A stretch of 64,000 bases of DNA from Fischerella sp. PCC 9431 (GTDB lineage Bacteria > Cyanobacteriota > Cyanobacteriia > Cyanobacteriales > Nostocaceae): the NCBI RefSeq assembly GCF_000447295.1, contig NZ_KE650771.1, forward strand, positions 2,681,145 to 2,745,144. Reading direction: 5' to 3'. Each line of letters opens with the position of its first letter. Positions within the stretch are counted from its first letter, which is position 1. The position numbers were made by a program, and so were the translations under genes. The notes beneath the pieces are model-generated. The model was not told the DNA's origin. It was given only the letters and a program-made list of their open reading frames with translations, and did no database searches. This document shows, piece by piece, positions 36,401-44,945 of the stretch.

Positions 36401-36643
36401 ATGAGTGCAGAACAAGAATTATTAACCAAATGGCGTTCTCTTCCACAAGACAAACAAGAGGAAGTTTTAGATTTTGTTGAATTTCTTCGCTTGAAAAGTT
36501 CTGCAAATAAAACTCCCTTGGGAGAACGTTTACGCCAAATTCGCTCTAAAATTGTTGCTTCTGGTAAACATTTATTAGATGAAGACGAAATAGAAAAAGA
36601 ACTTGTCAGTCGCAGAGGTGGACTACAAGGTAGAGAAGGATGA
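36401..36643 (+). CDS. Antitoxin-like protein (DUF2281 type)
   Basis: 80 residues. SAEQELLTKWRSLPQDKQEE and VLDFVEFLRLKSSANK match the DUF2281 start found in antitoxins paired with PIN-domain toxins. The charged C-terminus (LLDEDEIEKELVSRRGG) probably binds the toxin. Its stop overlaps the ATG of the PIN gene by four bases (36640-36643), the usual antitoxin-toxin coupling. It likely represses its own operon (family inference; no operator identified). Confidence 0.75.
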   Translation: MSAEQELLTKWRSLPQDKQEEVLDFVEFLRLKSSANKTPLGERLRQIRSKIVASGKHLLDEDEIEKELVSRRGGLQGREG

Positions 36644-37026
36644 AAATAACTTATATTGATTCAGGAGTGTTAATCAGCGCAACAGATGGTGTTAGTAGAA
36701 TTGCCGAGAAAGCCCTTGAAATATTAGGAGATTCACAACGGGAATTCGCTTCTAGTGAGTTTATCAAATTGGAGGTCAGTCCTAAAGCAGTTTATAACAA
36801 GCAAACTGAAGAAGCTCAGTTTTACGAAGAATTTTTTAGTGATGTAACCTACTGGGCGAGTGATTTGACTCATATTGTTCAAGAGGCTTACCAAATTGCT
36901 ACTCAGTATGGTTTAGCAGCTATGGACGCGCTTCATGTAGCTGCGGCGTTGTCAGTTGGTGCAGAGGAATTTGTGACAACTGAGAAAAAACAAAACCTAT
37001 GTTTAGAATATCTAGTATTAAACTAA
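36640..37026 (+). CDS. PIN-domain toxin-like ribonuclease
   Basis: 128 residues. The PIN acidic residues are visible: Asp in ITYIDSGVLISAT (~6), Glu in SSEFIKLEVSPKAV (~46), Asp in YGLAAMDALHVAAALSVGAE (~97), and a final acidic position in FVTTEKKQN. PIN toxins cleave RNA. The N-terminal strand MKITYIDSG and the helix AMDALHVAAAL are characteristic. It is coupled to the DUF2281-type antitoxin, so the pair is probably a functional VapBC-like module. Confidence 0.8.
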   Translation: MKITYIDSGVLISATDGVSRIAEKALEILGDSQREFASSEFIKLEVSPKAVYNKQTEEAQFYEEFFSDVTYWASDLTHIVQEAYQIATQYGLAAMDALHVAAALSVGAEEFVTTEKKQNLCLEYLVLN

Positions 37027-37152
37027 TTTCTATTTTTGATTAATGTTTTATTGCCGACATTCTAAAGCAATTTCAAAAGGATAAACAAGTAATACATAGT
37101 ATTAAACTAATTTATAATCCAATACGGTTCAGTTAAGGCTAAAAACTAAAAA

Positions 37153-38529
37153 ATGCCTACCAAAGTGACCCTCACGATTACCGAAGGTAAATTACAAGGA
37201 AGACAATATATTTTTGACTCTCGCACCACTTGCATTATTGGTAGGTCAAAAGACTGTAACCCCAAACTACCCAACGATGAAGATCATCGGACAATCTCCC
37301 GCTATCACTGCTTGTTAGATATCAATCCGCCAAATATTAGGGTGCGAGACTTTGGTAGTAAAAATGGGACTTATGTCAACGGCAAAAAAATCGGACAACG
37401 CCAATCTCATCAAACTCCAGCAGAAGCCGCAAAATTGCAATTTACAGAGTATGATTTGCAAGATGGAGACGAAATTCAACTTGGGGATACGGTGTTTGTC
37501 GTTGGAATTGAAGTTGAATTAGAATCACTCAAAATTCAAAATTTCTTTCCTGCTACAGTTGATATTAATAATCTAAACCAACATCCAACGCAAGCACCGA
37601 ATTTATTGCAATACGTCAAACGCTTGTTGGGTTTAGCAGAGGGTGGAGACAAAAACCTAATTGCAATTCGGGGTTATAGCATTATTCAAATATTAGGAAA
37701 AGGTGGTTTTGGAGAAGTTTATTTAGCACAGCATCAGCAAACCAAAAAATTTGTGGCGCTAAAAGTAATGTTACCTGCTGTAGCTGCAAATGATTGGGCT
37801 ATACAAATATTTATGCGAGAGACAGAAAGTACTAAAGCGTTGCGACATCCAAATGTTGTGAAATTGCTTGATTATGGTTACTCGGAGAGTATTTTCTTTT
37901 TTACAATGGAGTATTGCGAAAGTGGTACTGTTATAGATTTAATGCAGCGACAAGGAGGAAAATTATCAATAGATATTGCCATACCAATTATTCTCCAAGT
38001 TTTAGATGGTTTAGAATACGCCCACAACGCAGAAATTCCGAATGTCAAATTGGGTAATAATGGATTTACTAAAGGTCGGGGTTTGGTTCACCGCGACTTA
38101 AAGCCAAGTAATATTTTTCTATGCAATATTGATGGCAAATTAGTAGCTAAAATCGGAGATTACGGTTTAGCAAAAGCGTTTGATTTAGCAGGTTTAAGTG
38201 GTCAAACATTAACAGGAACGCAAGCAGGTACTCCGGTTTTGATGTGTCGCCAACAGTTGCTTAATTATAAATATGTCCAGCCCGAAGTAGATGTATGGGC
38301 GATCGCAGCGTGTCTCTACAATATGCTGACGGGATATTTCCCGCGTAACTTCCTAGGTGGTGATCCCTTTTTAGCAGTGCTGCAAAATGATCCTGTACCT
38401 ATCCGTCAGCGTGATGCATCTATTCCACAAAAACTAGCGGAGATCATTGATTTAGCATTAGTGGAAAAACCAGAAATTTATTTTAAGAGTGCGATCGAGT
38501 TTAAGCAGGCGTTATTAAGTGTGTTGTGA
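37153..38529 (+). CDS. FHA domain serine/threonine protein kinase
   Basis: 458 residues. An N-terminal FHA domain (~5-120): IIGRSKDCNPKLPND, ISRYHCLLDINPP, DFGSKNGTYVNGKKIG. The kinase domain (~175-455): LGKGGFGEVYLAQ, VALKVMLPA, HRDLKPSNI, and IGDYGLAKAF, where the usual DFG reads DYG, a tolerated variant. The activation segment contains GTQAGTPVLMCRQ. Reader and writer are on one chain, so autophosphorylation-dependent self-interaction is plausible (inference). It is the second kinase of the island. Confidence 0.92.
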   Translation: MPTKVTLTITEGKLQGRQYIFDSRTTCIIGRSKDCNPKLPNDEDHRTISRYHCLLDINPPNIRVRDFGSKNGTYVNGKKIGQRQSHQTPAEAAKLQFTEYDLQDGDEIQLGDTVFVVGIEVELESLKIQNFFPATVDINNLNQHPTQAPNLLQYVKRLLGLAEGGDKNLIAIRGYSIIQILGKGGFGEVYLAQHQQTKKFVALKVMLPAVAANDWAIQIFMRETESTKALRHPNVVKLLDYGYSESIFFFTMEYCESGTVIDLMQRQGGKLSIDIAIPIILQVLDGLEYAHNAEIPNVKLGNNGFTKGRGLVHRDLKPSNIFLCNIDGKLVAKIGDYGLAKAFDLAGLSGQTLTGTQAGTPVLMCRQQLLNYKYVQPEVDVWAIAACLYNMLTGYFPRNFLGGDPFLAVLQNDPVPIRQRDASIPQKLAEIIDLALVEKPEIYFKSAIEFKQALLSVL

Positions 38530-38701
38530 TTTAATATTATTAACTCGCCTGCAAGTTAGTTAGTTAGGAAAAAAGACAAGAAGAAAAACTATAAAACGTT
38601 TTTTAATTTCACAATTATCGAAAGCAAATGGTTTCTGACTTTTCGATACAATTCACAAAATATGCTGTTGCTGAAACTAAGACAATCTATACAAACAATT
38701 C

Positions 38702-39667
38702 ATGACCGATGTCAATCAACGTACCGATTTTGATAGTCCGTGGAAAGAAGTTCTAGAAGCTTACTTTCCTCAAGCAATGCAATTCTTTTTTCCTCAGACA
38801 GCAGCATTAATTGACTGGGAACGTCCCTACGAATTTCTCGATAAAGAATTTCAACAAATCGCCCGCGAAGCCGAACAAGGCAAACGATACGCTGATAAAT
38901 TAGTAAAAGTTTGGCACGCTCAAGGACAAGAACTCTGGTTGTTGGTGCATGTCGAAATTCAAGCCAAACCGGAAGAAAACTTTGCCGAGAGGATGTTTAC
39001 CTACAGCTTCCGAATTTTTGATCGCTTCCACCAACCTGCTATTAGCCTAGCAATTTTGTGCGACGCGAACCGTCAATGGCGACCAAACCACTACAGTTAT
39101 AATTACCCCGATACTCGGTTGAACTTTGAATTTGGAACAGTCAAGCTTTTGGACTACGAAAACCATTGGACAGAACTTGAAACCAGTGATAATCCTTTTG
39201 CAACCGTAGTGATGGCGCATTTAAAAACACAACAGACACGCCAACAACCCCAAGAACGTAAAACTTGGAAATTTAGCCTGATTCGCCGACTGTATGATTT
39301 AGGCTTGCAAGAGCAGGATATCCGCAATCTATATCGATTTATCGATTGGGTTATGATATTGCCAAAGGCATTGGAAACAGAGTTTTGGGAACAGTTCAAA
39401 CAATTTGAACAGGAGCGTACTATGAGATACGTTACTACAGGTGAGCGCATTGGTTACGAGCGCGGAAAACAGGAAGGTAAACAAGAACAGACACAGACCC
39501 TGATTCTACGACAATTACAAAGACGGGTGGGAGAATTATCACCAGAAGTACAACAGCGTATTCAATCTCTAACTCTTGCTCAGTTAGAAGCACTTGGCGA
39601 AGCTTTGTTAGATTTTACTGCTAGCTCAGATTTGCTAAATTGGTTACAAGCAAATCAATCGGAGTAG
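38702..39667 (+). CDS. Rpn-family / DUF4351 nuclease-like protein
   Basis: 321 residues. The N-terminus DFDSPWKEVLEAYFPQAMQF, the acidic ALIDWERPYEFLDKEF and the core LWLLVHVEIQAKPEENFAER match the Rpn/YhgA PD-(D/E)xK family of transposase-like nucleases. A charged coiled stretch (ERGKQEGKQEQTQTLILRQL) leads to a DUF4351-like tail (RRVGELSPEVQQRIQSLTLA, LEALGEALLDF). Such proteins promote recombination in E. coli and are multicopy in filamentous cyanobacteria. No terminal inverted repeats flank this copy, so it is not evidently an IS. Confidence 0.8.
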   Translation: MTDVNQRTDFDSPWKEVLEAYFPQAMQFFFPQTAALIDWERPYEFLDKEFQQIAREAEQGKRYADKLVKVWHAQGQELWLLVHVEIQAKPEENFAERMFTYSFRIFDRFHQPAISLAILCDANRQWRPNHYSYNYPDTRLNFEFGTVKLLDYENHWTELETSDNPFATVVMAHLKTQQTRQQPQERKTWKFSLIRRLYDLGLQEQDIRNLYRFIDWVMILPKALETEFWEQFKQFEQERTMRYVTTGERIGYERGKQEGKQEQTQTLILRQLQRRVGELSPEVQQRIQSLTLAQLEALGEALLDFTASSDLLNWLQANQSE

Positions 39668-39824
39668 TGAGTTTACCTGGTTATGCAGCCAATCTAGTAG
39701 TCAAAGAAGAGTCTTATTATATGACTCCTCCTACACCCCTACACCCACTTTCAAGTTGATAACGAATAAAGAACATTAACCTAAGTTTTAATTTTATCTC
39801 TTGAGGGACAAACTCATGATAGAC

Positions 39825-39905
39825 TACTCAAACTTAGAGTTGGGAAAGTCCGGTGAAATCCCGGTACTGTGCCGCAGCTGTAATCTGATTGGAAACTGTG
39901 AGTGG
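39825..39905 (+). promoter_or_regulatory. Cobalamin (B12) riboswitch aptamer
   Basis: The conserved B12-box core is present: GGGAAAGTCCGGTGAAATCC (39843-39862), CGGTACTGTGCCGC, then AGCTGTAATC and TGATTGGAAACTGTGAG. ACTC (39827-39830) can close the domain with GAGT (39901-39904). It lies upstream of the cobG-cobH-cobI corrinoid operon, as expected for feedback by adenosylcobalamin. Outer peripheral helices are short. Confidence 0.85.
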
Positions 39906-39991
39906 TTAATAAAACAACCATGTACCAACAACCAATTCAGTTAGTCAGAACGCCAATTTCTAAGGGTGTCGCCAAGACACATTGTTTCTCT

Positions 39992-40018
39992 GCTCCCTGC
40001 GTCGCACAGGGAAGGAGC
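39992..40018 (+). promoter_or_regulatory. Riboswitch expression platform: hairpin covering the cobG ribosome site
   Basis: GCTCC-CTG (39992-39999) can pair with CAG (40007-40009) and GGAGC (40014-40018) with a small bulge, or TCCCTG with CAGGGA. Both foldings bury the AAGGAG (40012-40017) that lies eight bases before the GTG at 40026. This suggests translational control. Confidence 0.55.
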
Positions 40019-40025
40019 CTTAGAG

Positions 40026-41564
40026 GTGTATTTATCGTCAGTTTCTGTTCCCTGTCCTGGTATTTTTTACAGCACGTCCGCGCGAGACGGTACTCTATCA
40101 CGCATCCGTATTCCTGGTGGGATTGTCACTACTAGACAGTTTCGAGTTATCGCTGATTTAGCTGATAAGTTTGCCGCAGGTTATGTCAATATTACTAATC
40201 GTGCTAACTTCCAAATTCGCGAAGTTCACACAGAAATAAATGCTGAAGTTTTGCAGCAACTGCGAGAAGTTGGTTTAGCTTCGCCAATTCCGGGTGTTGA
40301 TCATCTGCGTAATATTATGGGTAGCCCAACAGCAGGAATTGATGCAGAAGAATTGATCGATACGCGATCGCTAATTCGCGCCTTAGACAATTACATCACC
40401 ACTCATCCTGAACTTGCGCCCCTCTCACCTAAATTTAGCATTGCAGTTGATGGTGGAGGAGCGCTAAAGATATGCGATCGCCCCAATGATATTGTCTTGA
40501 GTGCAGTTGAAATCAGTACACAGATATACTTTCACCTCAAACTGAATTTAGGTAAATCGTTTCTAGATACAGGCATATTACTGCAACCCCAAGTTTGTGT
40601 AGATTTAGTAGATGCGATCGCCAAAGTCTATTTGCAGTATTCTGCACTAGAGCAACAAAACATCACACCCTATCGCAAATCCCGTAAACTTCGTTTATTT
40701 GAAGTTCTGCACAACTTGGGTAGAGAAAGATTTCTCCAAGAAGTAGAAAGTCATCTTTCCTACTGTTTGCAACAACTTCCCAATATCCCCACTTCTGCGT
40801 TTACACAATCATATCTAACTCGTTATCTCCACTTTGGTGTCCACCCCCAAAGACAACAAGAACTTTCCTACATTGGTGTTGTACTACCACTAGGTACATT
40901 AGAAACATGGCAAATGCACGGTTTAGCAGATATTGCCCAAGGTTACGGTAGTGCCACACTTAGGCTCACACCCTGGCAGAATCTTCTGTTAACAGATATT
41001 CCTGAGCAGTATATTCACGAAGTCAAAAGCAAAATAGAACACTTAGACCTGCATTGGTCGCCAACCAAAATCCATAGCGCTTTTGTTGCGTGTGCTGGTA
41101 GTACAGGATGTGCATCTTCAGCAACGGATACCAAAAATCATGCCTTAAAGTTAGCTGAATATTTAGATCAACGCATCACCTTGAATCAACCTGTCAATAT
41201 TCACTTTACAGGATGTCCCAAATCTTGCGCCCAATACAACAACGGCGATATTACCCTCTTGGGTGTGAGTGAAGAAAAGTATCACATATATGTTGGAGAT
41301 CGTGACAATGAAAGCAAATTCGGGCGAGAACTTTATCAGTTTGTGGCGTTTGCAGAATTACCCGCATTAATAGAAAAAATCCTCCAAGTTTATACTGCAC
41401 AACGTCTAACTCGCCACGAATCACTGGGAGAATTCGCCAACCGATATAGTATTGCACAGTTGCAACAGATGGTTGAGGAGGGGAGGAGGGACACGAGGGA
41501 CAAGGGGGACACGGGGGACATGGGAGACAAGACAATCCAAAATCTAAAATCTAAAATCGAATGA
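40026..41564 (+). CDS. cobG: Precorrin-3B synthase CobG
   Basis: 512 residues of the nitrite/sulfite-reductase fold in two halves. First half: CPGIFYSTSARDGTLSRIRI, GYVNITNRANFQIRE, GVDHLRNIMGSPTAGID. The 4Fe-4S/sirohaem ligands are CAGSTGC (~358) and GCPKSC (~397). CobG makes precorrin-3B with O2 in the aerobic cobalamin pathway. I start at GTG 40026, which has AAGGAG eight bases upstream; the frame reaches 39966 but lacks a site there. The last ~25 residues (EEGRRDTRDKGDTGDMGD...) are translated tandem-repeat DNA. It overlaps cobH by four bases. Confidence 0.9.
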   Translation: MYLSSVSVPCPGIFYSTSARDGTLSRIRIPGGIVTTRQFRVIADLADKFAAGYVNITNRANFQIREVHTEINAEVLQQLREVGLASPIPGVDHLRNIMGSPTAGIDAEELIDTRSLIRALDNYITTHPELAPLSPKFSIAVDGGGALKICDRPNDIVLSAVEISTQIYFHLKLNLGKSFLDTGILLQPQVCVDLVDAIAKVYLQYSALEQQNITPYRKSRKLRLFEVLHNLGRERFLQEVESHLSYCLQQLPNIPTSAFTQSYLTRYLHFGVHPQRQQELSYIGVVLPLGTLETWQMHGLADIAQGYGSATLRLTPWQNLLLTDIPEQYIHEVKSKIEHLDLHWSPTKIHSAFVACAGSTGCASSATDTKNHALKLAEYLDQRITLNQPVNIHFTGCPKSCAQYNNGDITLLGVSEEKYHIYVGDRDNESKFGRELYQFVAFAELPALIEKILQVYTAQRLTRHESLGEFANRYSIAQLQQMVEEGRRDTRDKGDTGDMGDKTIQNLKSKIE

Positions 41565-42190
41565 CCATTGATTATATTCGAGATGGAAATGAAATATATC
41601 GTCAATCCTTTGCCATAATTCGGGCTGAGGCGAATTTATCAGTGCTGGCGTCAGATGTGGCTAAGGTAGCAGTGCGTCTGATTCACGCCTGCGGTATGAC
41701 TGATATTGTCGATGATTTAGTAGCTTCCTCTACTGCTGTCGCAGCTGGACGTACAGCAATAGCAGCAGGCGCACCAATTTTGTGTGATTGTCGCATGGTG
41801 GCTGAAGGAATTACCCGTAAACGTCTACCAGCAGATAATGCGGTGATTTGCACTCTGAATCATCCCGATGTACCAGAACTTGCCCAAAAACTAGAAAATA
41901 CTCGTTCTGCTGCGGCGTTAGAATTATGGCGATCGCACTTAGAAGGATCTGTAGTCGCGATTGGTAATGCACCTACAGTTTTATTTCGACTACTGGAAAT
42001 GTTGGATGAAGGCGCACCCAAACCCGCGTTAATTTTGGGTTTTCCAGTTGGGTTTGTGGGGGCCGCAGAATCAAAAGCAGCACTCGCAGCCAATAGCCGT
42101 GGTGTGCCATTTATGACATTAAAGGGACGCCGGGGAGGAAGTGCGATCGCAGCCGCCGCAGTTAATGCCTTAGCAACGGAGAAGGAATAG
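41561..42190 (+). CDS. cobH: Precorrin-8X methylmutase CobH/CbiC
   Basis: 209 residues: IYRQSFAIIRAEANLSVL, VRLIHACGMTDIVDDL (the catalytic-His helix), GAPILCDCRMVAEGITRKRL, GNAPTVLFRLLEML, PKPALILGFPVGFVGAAESK. It moves the C-11 methyl group to C-12, forming hydrogenobyrinic or cobyrinic acid. The ATG overlaps the cobG stop (ATGA), so the two are coupled and share the B12 riboswitch. Complete and of standard length. Confidence 0.95.
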   Translation: MTIDYIRDGNEIYRQSFAIIRAEANLSVLASDVAKVAVRLIHACGMTDIVDDLVASSTAVAAGRTAIAAGAPILCDCRMVAEGITRKRLPADNAVICTLNHPDVPELAQKLENTRSAAALELWRSHLEGSVVAIGNAPTVLFRLLEMLDEGAPKPALILGFPVGFVGAAESKAALAANSRGVPFMTLKGRRGGSAIAAAAVNALATEKE

Positions 42191-42194
42191 TAAA

Positions 42195-42893
42195 ATGAAA
42201 GGTCGTCTTTATGGTGTTGGTGTTGGGCCTGGAGATCCAGAATTATTGACTCTTAAGGCATTACGCCTATTAAAATCTTGTCCAGTGGTTGCTTATCAAT
42301 CAGCAGAAGATAGAGAAAGTATTGCTAGGGGTATTGTGGCTGAATACTTACCTGGGAATCAAATTGAGGTAGAATATCATCTCCCCCGCGCCCTTGACCC
42401 CTACGAAGCACAACCAATTTACGACCAAGTTGTCATTCCTATTGCTGAACATCTCGCTGCTGGACGAGATGTGGTGGTTTTGTGTGAAGGTGATCCGTTA
42501 TTTTACGGCTCATTTATGTATGTGTTTACACGACTTTCTGATCAATTTGAAACAGAAGTTGTACCAGGAGTTTCTTCACCAATGGGGTGTGCTTCTGCAT
42601 TGACAGTACCCCTGAGTTATCGCAACGATGTTTTTAGCGTCTTACCAGCCACCCTACCAGCCGAAACCTTGAAAGCACAATTATTAAACGCTGATGCAGC
42701 AGCGATTATTAAACTACGACGACATTTTGCCAAAGTCCGGGATGTGTTGCATCACTTAGGGATGGGATCACGGGCGCGTTACATTGAAAGAGGAACGATG
42801 ATAAATCAAAAAATTATCTCTCTCGATGAAGTAGATCCCGTTCAAGTTCCTTATTTTTCGATGATTTTGGTACCAAGTCAAAGTCGGTTATAA
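42195..42893 (+). CDS. cobI: Precorrin-2 C20-methyltransferase CobI
   Basis: 232 residues of the tetrapyrrole methylase family: RLYGVGVGPGDPELLTLKAL, VVVLCEGDPLFYGSFMYVF, VPGVSSPMGCASALTVPLSY. The GVGPGDPE and GDPLFYGS loops bind S-adenosylmethionine. It adds the C-20 methyl to precorrin-2, giving precorrin-3A, the substrate of CobG. It starts four bases after the cobH stop with AAGGA upstream, so it is the third gene of the riboswitch operon. Confidence 0.95.
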   Translation: MKGRLYGVGVGPGDPELLTLKALRLLKSCPVVAYQSAEDRESIARGIVAEYLPGNQIEVEYHLPRALDPYEAQPIYDQVVIPIAEHLAAGRDVVVLCEGDPLFYGSFMYVFTRLSDQFETEVVPGVSSPMGCASALTVPLSYRNDVFSVLPATLPAETLKAQLLNADAAAIIKLRRHFAKVRDVLHHLGMGSRARYIERGTMINQKIISLDEVDPVQVPYFSMILVPSQSRL

Positions 42894-42935
42894 GACAAAG
42901 CGATCGCATCGGAAAAAATAGCGATCGCTCAAGTT

Positions 42936-43187
42936 TTAACCAGTAGTGAGAATAAACTCCTGATGATTAATTGAGTGTTCTGGATCACGATAATGTGAAT
43001 CTAGCCAACAACGCGGTAAAGACTCACCAGAAGGAAAACTCATTTCCAATTTTGTGTATGAATCAGGTTCTTGTAATTCTTCTCCTGCGTGTGTCACCCC
43101 CATTACTTCTGTAATGCAGGGGTTAAAGAGTCGGTCTAGAGTTAAAATCTCGACTAGAGTCCCTGAAGGTTTATGCATCAAGAACAT
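42936..43187 (-). CDS. Small conserved-looking hypothetical protein
   Basis: 83 residues: FLMHKPSGTLVEILTLDRLF, NPCITEVMGVTHAGEELQEP, FPSGESLPRCWLDSHYRDPE. The start is firm: TAGGAG lies eight bases upstream of the ATG at 43187. The composition is that of a small soluble beta-rich protein with two Cys. I have seen similar short proteins only in cyanobacteria and know no function. It converges on cobI and is 287 bases from sufE, divergently oriented. Confidence 0.7.
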   Translation of the reverse strand: MFLMHKPSGTLVEILTLDRLFNPCITEVMGVTHAGEELQEPDSYTKLEMSFPSGESLPRCWLDSHYRDPEHSINHQEFILTTG

Positions 43188-43474
43188 AGTAATTCTCCTA
43201 TGTCAAGAGCTACTGAATATATACTAGATCTAATTCAGTCTCCAAACTCATTTACGCAATAGTTTGCAAAATTAATACATATCTAATAGACATTTGGTGA
43301 AATTAAATATGCGTTATCCAGAAATCTTGTAGAAATGCGAAATTTCACCTTTCTACTTGTAGTGTCATCCTTGGATTTGAGCATCATAATCATATCGTCT
43401 GCTTACTACGAACTGCACAATCACCGGCAAAATCATCTAAACTCAAGGTGTATGCTCGCTTGCTCAATTTTGTT

Positions 43475-43903
43475 ATGTCCTCGATCATAAACTCGTTGCC
43501 ACCAAACCTTGCCAAAATTGTCCAGCGCTTTCAACGTGCGACAGACCCGAAACGACGCTATGAACAGCTAATTTGGTATGGTCAGAAGCTGAAGGAGTTT
43601 CCAGAAGCTGATAAAATCTCAGAAAACAAAGTGCCTGGATGTGTTTCCCAAGTTTATATTACGGCTGCTTTGGCAGACGATAAAGTGATATTTCAAGGCG
43701 ATTCCGATTCTCAATTAACTAAAGGATTAGTCGGTCTTTTAATTGAAGGTTTGAATGGACTTACGCCAGTTGAAATTGTGAAACTCACTCCAGATTTTAT
43801 TCAAGAAACTGGCTTAAATGTAAGCCTGACACCTTCTCGTGCCAATGGTTTTTATAACATCTTCAAAACCATGCAAAAGAAAGCTTTAGAACTTCAAAGT
43901 TAA
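43475..43903 (+). CDS. sufE: SufE family sulfur-acceptor protein
   Basis: 142 residues: IVQRFQRATDPKRRYEQLIW, YGQKLKEFPEADKISENKV, then PGCVSQVYITAALADDKVIF, containing the persulphide-accepting Cys. SufE takes sulphur from the SufS desulfurase and passes it to the SufBCD scaffold for iron-sulphur clusters. I use the ATG at 43475; the frame reaches 43448 but the extra nine residues are not part of the family. The suf operon itself is elsewhere. It is followed on the same strand by an alpha/beta hydrolase. Confidence 0.92.
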   Translation: MSSIINSLPPNLAKIVQRFQRATDPKRRYEQLIWYGQKLKEFPEADKISENKVPGCVSQVYITAALADDKVIFQGDSDSQLTKGLVGLLIEGLNGLTPVEIVKLTPDFIQETGLNVSLTPSRANGFYNIFKTMQKKALELQS

Positions 43904-43989
43904 TGGACAAGGGAAAGGGGATATTTTTTGGTGACAATTTACTTAAAAATTCAAACTATTAATAATAAATCACAATCCAAATTTGTCTA

Positions 43990-44901
43990 ATGTCAACTAA
44001 TTTATTATCATCTTCTACTAATTTTGGTATCGGTGGGGTAGTTAAAGAACTCACCTGGAACTGGGAAAATCAGCAATTGCAGATTGTTTATGAAACAATT
44101 GGAAATGGATCGCCGCTATTGCTACTTCCTGCTTTTAGTACTGTATCTACACGAGAAGAAATGAGTGGGATAGCTAAGTTACTTGCTCCCTATTTTCAAG
44201 TTGTCGCTGTAGATTGGCCAGGATTCGGAGATTCTTCTCGTTTATCTGTAAGTTACGAACCTGCAATTTATGAGCATTTTCTGGAATATTTTGTTACCTC
44301 TGTGTTTAATAGTCCTGTAGCAGTAGTTGCTGCTGGTCATAGTGCAGCTTATGTTCTGCAATTAGCCCAGAAGAATTCTTCAGTATTTTCACGATTGGTT
44401 TTAGTCGCACCGACTTGGCGGGGTCCCCTACCGACAATGGGTGTAGATCGACAAATCGCAGGAGTATTTAAAGAAATAGTGCGATCGCCTATCGTAGGGC
44501 AAGCACTCTACAAGCTCAACACTGTACCATCTTTTTTAAGTTTGATGTATCGTCGCCATGTCTATGTAGATGCAGCCAAACTTACCCCTAGCTTCATTGA
44601 GCATAAATGGCAAAACACCCAACAACCAGGAGCGAGATTTGCACCTGCTGCTTTCGTAACTGGAAATCTCGACGCTGTACATAACCAAGCTGATTTTTTG
44701 GCGTTAGTTCAAGATTTAACCGTACCTTTACTGGTGGTAATTGGAGAATCTTCTCCCGGTAAATCCCGCGCTGACATGGATGCTTTAGCAGCATTAAGCA
44801 AAGTCCAATCAGCGATTCTTCCTGGTTCTTTGGGAATGCATGAAGAATATCCAGAAGCAGTGACAGAAGTTATTTTGCCTTTTTTGAGGACTGATTCGTG
44901 A
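43990..44901 (+). CDS. Alpha/beta hydrolase
   Basis: 303 residues with the fold's marks: LLLLPAFSTVSTREEM after the first strands, VVAVDWPGFGDSS, nucleophile elbow AAGHSAAYVLQLA (Ser ~118), late strand VPLLVVIGESSPGKSRAD with the acid, and catalytic His in LGMHEEYPEAV. Substrate cannot be inferred. Similar proteins in cyanobacteria and plastids are uncharacterised esterase- or lipase-like hydrolases. It lies 86 bases downstream of sufE but a common operon is unproven. Confidence 0.85.
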   Translation: MSTNLLSSSTNFGIGGVVKELTWNWENQQLQIVYETIGNGSPLLLLPAFSTVSTREEMSGIAKLLAPYFQVVAVDWPGFGDSSRLSVSYEPAIYEHFLEYFVTSVFNSPVAVVAAGHSAAYVLQLAQKNSSVFSRLVLVAPTWRGPLPTMGVDRQIAGVFKEIVRSPIVGQALYKLNTVPSFLSLMYRRHVYVDAAKLTPSFIEHKWQNTQQPGARFAPAAFVTGNLDAVHNQADFLALVQDLTVPLLVVIGESSPGKSRADMDALAALSKVQSAILPGSLGMHEEYPEAVTEVILPFLRTDS

Positions 44902-44945
44902 GGGAAGATAGAGGGGGACAAAATCAAAAAATATCTATTTCACGG

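Noticed and set aside
38702..39667. Rpn-like gene as part of an insertion sequence
   Set aside because: No terminal inverted repeats or target duplications were found around it.
39902..40135. Plus-strand frame preceding cobG that could imply a frameshifted cobG N-terminus
   Set aside because: Its protein does not resemble CobG, and the cobG frame has its own GTG with AAGGAG at 40012-40017, so no frameshift is needed.
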